In this document: positions 54,948-64,000 of the stretch, piece by piece
Layout of the letters: each line of letters starts with the position of its first letter
Numbering within the stretch: the first letter of the stretch is position 1
Assembly: GCA_010405405.1 (NCBI GenBank)
Contig: MU004238.1
Location: 1,998,374 to 2,062,373, forward strand
Origin: Microthyrium microscopicum
Taxonomy: Eukaryota; Ascomycota; Dothideomycetes; Microthyriales; Microthyriaceae
Direction of reading: 5' to 3'
Length of the DNA: 64,000 nucleotides
Program-made: the position numbers and the translations under genes
The notes under the pieces: model-generated
Seen by the model: only the letters and a program-made list of their open reading frames with translations
What the model was told of the DNA's origin: nothing
Databases searched by the model: none

Positions 54948-55824
54948 AAGTGTCGGGATGGCTGATTGTATGGAATTCTGGATTTTTGAGATTTGGTCGC
55001 TTGGATCCTGCACATAAGCATTGGCATTGTTTATAGCGTTTGATTTGGAAAGTATTAGATTTTGTGAATAGATTTTTGTTGTCCTGATTATTTCAGGTCA
55101 ATACGAAGAATTGTAACTTTCTGTGGTACTAACGAAAGACCAAAATCAGTCGTTGGTCAGAATACCTTGATCAGCTACTATCACGTAATATGTTTGAAGA
55201 ATAGAGCCAACGTTAAATACGTCTATTCTCGCAACCAGCTTCTACATGGCTACAGACAAGATAGTATAACTGGCAGTCGAAGCTTGTGTGCGCGTGCACA
55301 ATATGTCTAGTCCGCTCTCTGTTATTGGCTAAATTCACCATCAGGCTGAGCTCTCCATAAGGCCATCGAAATCAATGCCACAAAGCTTTCTGGAAGTTAT
55401 AAACAAGAATACATATATGTGTCCGCCTAATATCTTTGGCTCAGTTTCGCTGAATTGAAATTGAATCCTACTCTCAGCTTTTCATTCATCGTTTATCAAT
55501 CTTGGCAGTTTTAAGGAGCCGCAATTGGCCACTAGGGGTTGCTGTTGCTCAATGCGGAAATGCATGTGGCCCTCAGAATCTTAACAGTGTGAAGCTCGGA
55601 TAAATTCGTTGTTCACCTCGCTGCTTCTGCCATAGCTCCTTCTTATTGACCAGACTCCAACCACAATCTAGTGACAGCGCTTGGCCACCAAGACCACAAC
55701 CAAAATTCTCGCTCACCAGTTCATCCTACAACCCACTCCGTCTCGCATCCAAGCAAATTATCTCTCCTCTTTGATCCATAACTTCATCAACACTTCTAAA
55801 TTAGCTCAAAGAACATCCGCAACC
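54948..55824. other. Intergenic, upstream of F-box/ankyrin gene A
   Basis: No gene recognised. Contains a 27-bp element at 55324-55350 that recurs upstream of gene B. The open frame before the start at 55825 has no ATG. Confidence 0.45.
55324..55350 (+). repeat. 27-bp element shared by promoters of genes A and B (copy 1)
   Basis: ATTGGC followed by six variable bases and then CACCATCAGGCTGAG. It matches 58082-58108 with four mismatches. Located 475 bases before the gene A ATG. Confidence 0.7.
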
Positions 55825-57496
55825 ATGGAATTCGAATTCCTGCCTACCGAAATCAAGCACATGATCTTTGTGCAGGCTGCTGAATCTCGAGGTCTGAAGC
55901 GCGCCCTCAGACTGAGACTGGTCTGCAGTACGTGATAAATCTTCGCTCTATCCACCCCCAGGATGTTTTTGAAAAGGCTGACATCGTACCAGAAACTTGG
56001 GCAAACCAAGTCTCAACCGCTATAGCTAATAGCAATTTACTCCGCGAGACCCTTAGCGAATTATCACTACAACCTGCTCCTCATTGGGACTTCGAGAATA
56101 TTGGCAGTCCAGGTGCTAAGCCATTGCTAACACAGTATCTCTGCCACCTGGTGAACAAATCGAGAGCCACGAAGGGCGCCACGAAAAGTATTCGTCAGAC
56201 TTTAGATAGGCTCTGTCTCAGGGCAAACGTGGACCAAGATGACATTGTAGGTTACCTTCCAGCAGATGGTGGGCATTATTGCAAATCGTGCGGCAACGGG
56301 AGTCTTCATACCCATTTCTGACTCTCTCATCCTAGGCAACGCGTCGAATCTATCTGGAGGCACTCTGCGAAGCTTGTGTCTCAGATGACTTCGATTTGAA
56401 CCCTGTGGAAAAAACAATGCGGATTGTGGATGTGTTTCTCGGCACCAGCGAGCTTCACGAGACCGACTTACAGAAGGACTGTAACGTCATTATCGCCGCT
56501 GCTCATTGCAACCTGCCCTCTATTGTCAAGGAAATGGCTCAGTCAACGTTCGGCCAACTCAATCGCCTACCTTATAGCCACATTTTCGGACCGGCATACT
56601 CCACTGCAGCCAAAAAGGCGTATACTCAAGTTTTGGACGCTCTTTTCGATGGCATGAAATACTTGAATGATGATCCACCATCGCCACGAGGAGATGTTCT
56701 TCACTGGCATGGATCGGGGCGAAGATTGTCTTCTCCCACTGCTCTCGAATTGGACTTGGATTGTACTATGCGTTTGGCAGCACACGCTGGCAACTTCGAT
56801 TTGGTTCGAACCTTACTGACAAATCGGTGGTCTCTGGCCGTCCCAGACGATGCTAAACACTTCGACGATGGCCATGCTACTCGTCTCGCATTTGAGACGC
56901 CGAACGTGGAGCTTTTCTGCTGGAACGAAAAATTCTTCATTTCTGAGACTAAGCCTCCTCAAGAACGGTTATGTCAAGAAGAGATCCCATGGCAGAAAGG
57001 ACACACTCTACATCTGGCTCTTGTCAATAACTGGGTTGCAATGGCGTGCTTCCTCATTGAGAGTGGCGTTGCTCCTCTCCCATGCCAAATATACCCTGCA
57101 TGGCTGAAGGCTTGCAGAGCTGGCCACAAAGAACTGGCCCAGGTCCTCCTGAAATCTTGTTCTGTGGGTCAACCTGTCCGCGGTCGCAGACGTTGCGCAG
57201 CGGGTAAAGCATTAACACCATTGGAGAGAGCAGCTGCTGGCGGTCATTTTGACATTGTTCAAATGTTAGTCGAAAAGAAGGACTTTCTGAAACTAGACGT
57301 GAACAATGGAACCACGCCGCCACTTCACTTCGCAGTTGAGCTCGAGCATGTTCGAATGGTCCGATATCTTCTAGACCATGGAGCCAACTTTGACGACTTA
57401 GATGTAACACCTAAGCTGGTGGCACGACTGAAAGAGCAAGGCTTGACATCGATGTTAGACTTGTTGGTTCAAGAAGGGGTCGAAGTGAGCTTGTAG
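55825..57496 (+). CDS. F-box-like/ankyrin repeat protein A
   Basis: Three exons, 55825-55927, 55993-56246, 56336-57496 (introns 65 and 89 nt); 505 residues. The N-terminus MEFEFLPTEIKHMIF, LRLRLVCSKTWANQVS is an F-box-like helix set (LPxEIxxxIF ... VCKxWA) formed across the first splice. The remainder is ankyrin-like: CNLPSIVKEMAQSTFG, AAHAGNFDLVRTLLTNRW, AAAGGHFDIVQMLVEKKD and HFAVELEHVRMVRYLLDHGANF. It is one of three tandem paralogues with identical exon 1 length (103 nt), intron phases 1 and 0 and the same final motif (GLTSMLDLL). F-box ankyrin proteins usually select substrates for SCF ubiquitin ligases; that role is inferred. Confidence 0.85.
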
Positions 57497-58417
57497 TTCT
57501 GTGAGAACGCTTCTTGCAAGAATCGAATTGTAATTATATAGCATCAGCCTCAATTCAAGCGTCCTTGACGGTTCAATATTATCTGAGCACCCAACGGGTG
57601 AATAGATAGATAGCATGCTCGTATCGACTGTGTTGTCTGCTAACGAATCTTATGGAGAGCATAGTCTCTATTTCGCGCCTGAATCCCATCGAATCCCATC
57701 TAATTCGATAAATCATAGCTTTGTCCACATACTCGATGGGATACAAAGTATTCGAGATTGGAGGGTAGCGATCAACGGCTTGAAGAATCAAAAGGCGAAT
57801 TCCTATCTGCTCTGAAGGTCGCCAACAACGCTGTAAAGACAAGACAAGCTACATTGCCCATGGCCATAGATAAATCACCCAAGTTTGCACGCCCTTGATG
57901 GCAAATAAAGCACCGGACGATGGAGCGTAGCGTCTAGCAGCCAACGAGGCGATGAGACCGCGCCATTTATTTTACCGACTCGTTGCGTATCAATGGATAG
58001 CATAGAGGCTGATAGTGGGCACATCATATATTGCCCATAGACTTTGGAAGGACGGCACCCATCATTTATTCAACACCTCTGATTGGCCGAGATCACCATC
58101 AGGCTGAGAATCCACGCCGCAGTGCGACTACAAGAACAACCAGGTGGAGATACTTGGAATCGATACACCTGTTCATCTGTGGAAATACTAAATTCCAGAA
58201 TGGCCATGAGGCATTTGTTGAGTGATTGATAACCTTGATACTGATTGCACAAACTCATTGTCCATTCTTTGGTTCCGACAGACACATGTGGTACAGTTGC
58301 CTGAAATTTATATCCCCCGCACTTCAGCTCCCTATCGCACCAACCTTACTGCACGCAGCCTTGATACGACGTTGAATCCCATACTCGGCTCTCTGAAGTC
58401 GCCAAAATCGCTTAAAA
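57497..58417. other. Intergenic, upstream of F-box/ankyrin gene B
   Basis: No gene recognised. Carries the second copy of the 27-bp element (58082-58108), 310 bases before the gene B ATG. Confidence 0.45.
58082..58108 (+). repeat. 27-bp element shared by promoters of genes A and B (copy 2)
   Basis: ATTGGC then six bases then CACCATCAGGCTGAG, differing from 55324-55350 at four of 27 positions. I did not see it upstream of gene C. Confidence 0.7.
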
Positions 58418-60149
58418 ATGGACTTCGAACACTTACCGCCCGAAATTAAGGAGATGATCTTCATCCAGGCTGTCGACGTGCGTGGCCTGAAGCGTGGACT
58501 GAGGTTAAAGCTTGTTTGCAGTAAGTCGAAGTCTTTCCAGACGATCCTCGCACACATGTCAAAGTATCTCAAAGCATTAACATCACATAGAAGCTTGGGC
58601 GCCGCAAATCTCGATGGCAATAGTGAAGACCGATATGCTTGTCGACATTCTCGTTGAAGCATTTCCTGTCAGTTGGGGGCAAAAGTCCCTTCAATCAAAG
58701 ACGATCTGGGTGGATGGTAGCATCCCGCTTATCGCTGGCAGGTTAGTCGGGGACTATTTATGCCGCGTCGTGTCCGATCTTCGAGTGAAGCGACCAGGCG
58801 TGAAAATCATCCGCCAGATCCTGGATATGCTCTGCTTGAAGGCCAATGTGAGCCGCGATGACTCGGTAAGAACATTCCATATAACGGCAGAAGAGCCTTC
58901 TGTTAGCCATCAACATTTACGATGACGCTACCGGCTGTTTACTGAAGTTTGAGCTTACAACGTGTAGGAGACTCGACGAACATATCTGAACGCGATCATC
59001 CACTCTATTTTCCCCGCGGATACCGGTTCAGAAGAAGCAATTCGTACCATGACAGTTTTAAACGCACTCCTGAATCCTCAAAGTAGCATTCGCGAGCCCA
59101 CAGCTTCAGAATACGAGTGTCACGTTTTGGTTGCCGCCTCACATTGCAACCTTCCATCCGTTGTGAAAGACATGGCCAAAACAGTATTTCCTCGACTTAA
59201 AGGTGCGCCCAAGAGCTCCATCCTAGGCTCGGCCGTCTGCTTGGCCGCTGAGAATGGGTACACACAAGTATTGGAAGTCATTTTTGATTCCATGGAATAT
59301 ATCAAATCCGATCTAGCTTCTGAGGCACCGCACAGAACCTCGCCTCGTTTGTCATCGCAAAAGAAACATTTAGAGCAGCTAAAGGCGCCAGTTAGCTCCG
59401 TCATAACAATTGCTGCACTGATCGGCAACGCAAAACTAGCTCAGCAATTGCTGACAGAGCGCTGGGATGTGATAGTCCCAGACCCCAAAGAAAGCGTGGA
59501 AGACACAATGGATATGCTGATAGGGTTTGCTACTCCAAACGTGGAACTCCATCGCTGGATCGAAGATTTCCGAAAACTTGTATCGTACCCGGCTCGAAAG
59601 TTGGGCAAACTCGACCGTCAAAAAGTTGTAAACATGTATCAGCGAGATGCGCTCGAAAGAAACTGGGTGGCCATGGCGCGATATCTTTTTGAAAACGATC
59701 CCGCATCTGCCTCACCGGACTATGGCATAGCGCAGATATGGCTCAATGCATGCAGAGCTGGCCACAAAGATATGGTGAAGTTGATCACCCAGTACTGTCC
59801 TGTAAGTGGCCGCACACGACTCGCGAAGGACAGAACCATGCAAGGCATAGAGAGGGCAGCAGCAGGCGGTCATCTCGACATTGTGCAAATGCTCGTTGAG
59901 AATACGAAGGACCTAGACCTCAACGAAGGAGACATACCACCGCTTCACCGCGCTTTCGAGTTGGAGCATGTTCGAATGATTCGGTACCTCTTGGATCACG
60001 GAGCCAATTTTGAAGATCCAGTCAAAACGATTCAATTGGTTTCAAGGCTCAAGAGTCAAGGCTTAACATCGATGTTGGACCTGTTGGCTGAAGAGGGAGT
60101 GGATATGGTTAATGTGAGTGGCTCCAGCGCAAACTGTCTCGCTGTCTGA
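58418..60149 (+). CDS. F-box-like/ankyrin repeat protein B
   Basis: Three exons, 58418-58520, 58591-58865, 58968-60149 (introns 70 and 102 nt); 519 residues. N-terminus MDFEHLPPEIKEMIF, LRLKLVCKAWAPQIS, again an F-box-like unit completed by the splice. Ankyrin-like segments: CNLPSVVKDMAKTVF, AAENGYTQVLEVIFD, ALIGNAKLAQQLLTERW, AAAGGHLDIVQMLVENTK and RAFELEHVRMIRYLLDHGANF. Exon 1 is 103 nt as in A and C, and intron phases agree. It is most like A in its C-terminal 120 residues. Probable substrate adaptor; partner unknown. Confidence 0.85.
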
Positions 60150-61009
60150 TTGATTGAGCGAGCTTCGTACAGCTTCTATGTACCGTATTTCGCTCTAGCG
60201 ACATGATTTTGCTTGGAGCTGCCTTATCCTGTTACCTGTGTGTGAATGAAGTTTTCTCTCCTTAACAGCCTAGTTTACTCTTTGATCTAATCGGTGTATT
60301 AGCACCGTAGCTCCAGTCTACTTTGTTCATTGTTCATGAACACGACGAGGCCTAGAGACTCGCTGGCTCTGTTCAGCTGAGGGCATAATTAATATAGCTT
60401 ATGTCATGGATGTCTTCTGACCGTATGTGTGTATTCACTGTTCAAGGTACGGACTTCGCGATCGCCCAGCTTTCAACTGTTTTGACACGAAATACAGAAA
60501 CGGCAGTCAATTGCTAAAGAAAAGTAATTCGCGTGCTCCATTCGGGCCATGCTTTACTAGGTATATATCAATGTCTTATTCTCCAAAGACGGGGTAAGCT
60601 TTTCACGCTATCACTAAAACCTGATGGAAAGAGAGATTCTGGTTTGTTTAGAAGCAAGTTATCGCATTTATATACCTCCCTAGGTAGTGGAAAAGCTTCA
60701 GTTATTGTATTTTCCCATTTCGCTGGTTGCAGCAGCTTGAGTCTTCTGGGTCGTTACTTCCACAATCTTGTCTTGCACCTTCCTCCGAAGCCGCCATCCA
60801 TAGACTCTTCCCCCATAGCTCTTGCCAACATAATCCGCCAGGAATAGCTCAGTGGCAAATGAGGTCCGCCTCACAGTCGAACCTTTTCACCAGACCACTG
60901 CACTTCATTCCGCATCAACATCAAAGCAGCTTTGGTATCCGCGTCTAATTCATTCCTCGCCATCATGAGAAGTCTTCCGCCAACCAACATTGAGCGAAAC
61001 TTGCTAGGC
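60150..61009. other. Intergenic, upstream of F-box/ankyrin gene C
   Basis: No gene recognised. An in-frame ATG at 60965 lies 45 bases before the chosen start of gene C. The 27-bp element of A and B is not seen. Confidence 0.4.
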
Positions 61010-62709
61010 ATGGAGTTTGAATACTTGCCAAACGAAGTCAAGGCCATGATATTCTCTGAGGCCGTTCATGCTCGCGACTTAAAGCGCGCCCTTAGGCTAA
61101 TGCTCGTCTGCAGTAAATAGCTTACGGCTCCGAGCCAAATCTTGTTCAGAAGCTGACTTTATAAAGAAAGTTGGTCACATGAGGTGCCAACAGCGATCAT
61201 CAATAGCAATCTGCTCGACAATGTTTACATCTTCGACTGGGATGTCACACGAGGAAACTTTAAGGCATATTTGGCAACGCAGTATCTTTGTCGTCTTGTT
61301 TCTGACCGACGTGTTACGCAAGGCCTCCCGAAAATCATGCGAGAGATCCTGGACAGAATTTGCGCGAAAGCTAACATCGACCTCGAAGATCAAGTAAGTA
61401 ACTGTCTGAGCCCAAAAACTCACAGTTATTTTTTGCCTGCTACAATCTACGCTATGAATGTACTGGTTGGTAGTTGCCATGAACTAAAATGTTTCAGATC
61501 AAGCGACGTAGCTATATGGAAACACTGTGCAAATCTACTCTCCGGAGCCGCTGGTCGGGGGTTCAAGATATTCTGAAGTTCTACAACCGTGCTCAAGAGC
61601 TCACTGACGCCGATTGGAATTGCCACGTACTTGTTGCAGCCGCTCATTGCGGCCTGCGCTCCATTGTCAAAGAAATGACCAAGAAGGTTTTGCCGCTTTC
61701 CTACGGCCTTCCTCACAGTTCAGTTCTGGGGAACTTACTCTCGGTTCCGGCTGAGAAAGGATACATTGAAATCCTGGAAGTTGTCTTCGATAATGCCACA
61801 AAATTCCCGCAGATAATCACAGACTTTGAGGACTCAACACCAAGGGCTTCACGCCGCCTAAACCCAACTGCAACTGAGTACCAGTATGCCAACAGCGAAG
61901 AAGTTCAGTTAGCTGAGGCGGTGGAGAAGGCAGCTGGAGCCGGTGAGCTGCAGACAGTCAAACGATTATTAGTAGATCGTTGGATCCGAATTGCGCCCAG
62001 AAACAGAAGCCTGATGGACTGCCCCAACGAATTCAGGAACACTGCGATCTACAAAGCGTTTTTGACTCCTAGCTTGGAGCTCTTCCAGTGGGCTGAACAA
62101 CTTCTGCATCGTCTGACTTCCTCAAAGCTAGCGACAGCCGGCCAGTACGTGCTGAGAAGGATTGTGAAGAACGCATTTTGCAAGAACTGGCCACAAATGC
62201 TACGATATCTGTTCGAGAATGTCATGGACCCAAGCCAATTTCGAGACCTACGAGAATTGAGCTTTTGTGCGTGTATACAAGGTAATCTAGAGTTATTTCG
62301 GGTAATTGTTGACTACGGCGTTTTCAGCATCCCCGAATCAAAGTTTCCCTTACCGAAAGAGATTTGCATTCAAGATCGAAAGCGGGCTATCTACCTAGCA
62401 GCCAAGGGTGGCCACCTCGACATTGTTCGATTTCTTGTGGAGATGGGCTGGGAGATGGATAATCGGCCACTTTGGGCAGCAGTTAGGCTGGAGCATGTTC
62501 GGATGATTCGATATCTTCAGGATCATGGGCTTAATTTCCACATCAGTCTCATGGGAATACACCAGCTGGGAATGTTTCTCAAGAAGAACGGTTTGACATC
62601 AATGCTAGAGTTGTTGGCTGATGAGATTGTCTACGTGGAGGTTCCACAGCAGCGCGATCTTTCCCCTTCTTTGTCAAGCATTGAATCGTCATCAAGCGAC
62701 GGCGATTGA
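61010..62709 (+). CDS. F-box-like/ankyrin repeat protein C
   Basis: Three exons, 61010-61112, 61167-61393, 61498-62709 (introns 54 and 104 nt); 513 residues. N-terminus MEFEYLPNEVKAMIF, LRLMLVCKSWSHEVP. Ankyrin-like part: CGLRSIVKEMTKKVL, AGAGELQTVKRLLVDRW, AAKGGHLDIVRFLVEMGW and VRLEHVRMIRYLQDHGLNF; it ends in a Ser-rich acidic tail absent from A and B. The start is set by alignment with A and B, where exon 1 is also 103 nt; scanning ribosomes could begin at the in-frame ATG at 60965, adding 15 residues. Most diverged of the three. Confidence 0.83.
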
Positions 62710-62985
62710 TCGCTATTGATACTCCGCGATATGACATGCAATAGCGACATCCTCTACTACTCAAATCACATTTCGATTCTAAACAGATCACGATGCGCCA
62801 TCATGGATCGCCGAAACAGCAACAATACCAGCAGAGCTATAAAGGTGCATTTCAACCTCAACCCGACTCATTAATCCTCCCATAATCGCACAAAAAAACA
62901 TATCTCGTCATCCCAAGCTGAAGCGCCATGCAACCTTTAATCGGGAAACTGTCCAAACCACCCATCCCGGAAACAAGTTCACGTA

Positions 62986-64000
62986 CTACTTGCTCATTCC
63001 ACCATTGTGTTTCTGAATATCCTTCTTATCCAGCTTCATCACCTCCCGGTTCAGCAACGCGCGTAGCTCAGGGCTAATCGTGCGCATGGGATCCATTGTC
63101 GTCAGTTGAGTACCTTGCTGGTCGCCAGTCTGTCTGCCTTTGCCTTTGTTCTTGCCCGTGGAATCGACGGCTTCGTCGGTTGCTGTTGGGGCTGAGGAAT
63201 TGGCGGCTGCTACAGAGTCACTGCCGGATGTAGCGCCAGCAGCTTGATCAGCGGGTGTAGGGAGTAATGCAGGAGTAGCGCGTTGGTTGGGGCTTTGAGC
63301 GTCAGCAACAGATGGCTGGCGACGTTGACGGACTGAGCTAGGTGCTGGGAACGAAGACTTGCGGTCCACGGCTTCGACTGTGCGTTGGAATCGGAGAAAG
63401 AGTGCTTCGGCTTTGACGAGGGTTTGCTCAAGATCAATTGTATTGGAGAGCTCGTTGACTGCACAGTGATTAGCATGCGTGATGAATAATAAGGCAATGG
63501 AATAGCTCACTGTATTTCAAGATCTCATCAAAATGTTGAAGATGCTCCATTATGACAGCCCGATGTTTCTCAAGGATGGCCACGGCAATGAAGATATGGA
63601 AATTAGAGCTGAGCCAGTCGGTCCAAAGTACTTCCCAGAGGCGAAGGATATCCATCCATTCAAATTCGCGCTTGTACCAGACGAGCAACATCCGGAAGAA
63701 GAAGAAAAAGTTGGTCGAATCTGCGGATTGTAGATGTTTGTAGAGCTGAGGATCGAGAATTTGGACTAGATGGTCAAGAGTCAGGAGTTGCAATCGCATT
63801 CCAGATTGATCACGCAGGAAGTTTCGTTCCTAAGATTTGAATTAGCTTCGTAGTGAGCATTTAGGACTAATCAATACCATTCGCTCCATGAATTTCACAA
63901 AAGCCCAGAAGGCCATGGCGTCGTCTTGCATGACAGCGTAGATAGGAGCCAGTAAGTCGCTCATACCTTGAACATAACCAAGCTCGGTATTATACTCATT
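62986..64000 (-). CDS. GYP7: Rab GTPase-activating protein Gyp7 (partial, 3' end)
   Basis: TBC-domain GAP for vacuolar Rab Ypt7. The window ends inside the gene. Exons seen on the minus strand: 63878-64000 (5' end beyond the window), 63511-63829, 62986-63458; introns 48 and 52 nt. Visible: the end of the TBC domain with YNTELGYVQGMSDLLAPIYA, DDAMAFWAFVKFMERM, NFLRDQSGMRLQLLTLDHLV, YKHLQSADSTNFFFFFRMLL, FEWMDILRLWEVLWTDWLSS and FHIFIAVAILEKHRAVIMEH. The R and Q catalytic fingers would be split between this and the missing part; the GYVQGM glutamine is here. A disordered Ser/Ala/Thr tail follows. 306 codons present plus stop. Confidence 0.94.

Noticed and set aside
1-64000. tRNA or rRNA genes, CRISPR arrays, intact transposons, terminal repeats
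   Set aside because: I looked for T-loop-like GGTTCRANYCC blocks, spaced direct repeats and transposase or reverse-transcriptase motifs and saw none that stood up; a tRNAscan or RepeatMasker run would be decisive.

Overview
This window is nuclear DNA of a filamentous ascomycete (Pezizomycotina). The support is gene content plus short introns (about 46-104 nt, with a few longer ones) that have GT-AG ends, internal CTAAC/CTGAC-type branch sites and short exons. The gene set (DHN-melanin reductase, Pil1 eisosome protein, DUF3684-type sacsin-like ATPase, F-box/ankyrin families) would fit a leotiomycete, but the class is an inference. No rRNA, tRNA, CRISPR array or intact transposon was recognised. 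All gene models were spliced by hand.

Layout. 1.3-2.3 kb: trihydroxynaphthalene-type reductase of melanin synthesis. 3.4-4.9 kb (-): PIL1. 6.2-9.1 kb: mitochondrial IF2. 9.3-11.6 kb (-): SAP1/YTA6-type AAA ATPase. 12.4-13.6 kb (-): mitoferrin. 14.8-16.4 kb (-): mitochondrial AsnRS. 17.2-19.4 kb: an unrecognised gene ending in nine 5-residue repeats, followed by decayed-looking coding fragments. 20.4-21.4 kb: PARG-like macrodomain protein. 22.7-24.2 kb: COA6 and SYS1, divergent. 24.9-28.0 kb: TFIIIC TPR subunit. 29.1-31.1 kb: a VOC/glyoxalase domain fused to a long Ser-rich tail. 31.3-32.8 kb (-): proline-rich NPF-motif protein.

34.0-38.5 kb holds six consecutive, same-strand, intronless genes for small cysteine-rich proteins. 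They share one cysteine framework, C-x8/9-C-x-[CH]-x7-13-C-...-C-x2-C. Five start Met-Cys and three share an ATAAAAGC box about 100 bp before the ATG. None has a signal peptide. Next to them is a relic of an M61-like peptidase gene with three in-frame stops. This array is the best candidate for an undescribed system here.

40.4-49 kb: an orphan protein gene, a frameshifted membrane-protein gene, a small SMP-like protein, a secreted protein with a HMHDGG motif, and a CLPTM1-family membrane protein. 49.7-54.9 kb: a 1733-residue protein with a sacsin/GHKL ATPase module at its N-terminus and a HExxH zincin-like motif at its C-terminus. 55.8-62.7 kb: three tandem paralogues that join an F-box-like N-terminus to ankyrin repeats. 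Each has a first exon of exactly 103 nt and the same intron positions and phases. The window ends inside GYP7 (Rab GAP).

Most single-copy genes are housekeeping and unrelated to each other: mitochondrial translation and iron supply, COX assembly, Golgi traffic, Pol III transcription. The two local gene families (six Cys-rich genes, three F-box/ankyrin genes) are the accessory part of the window.
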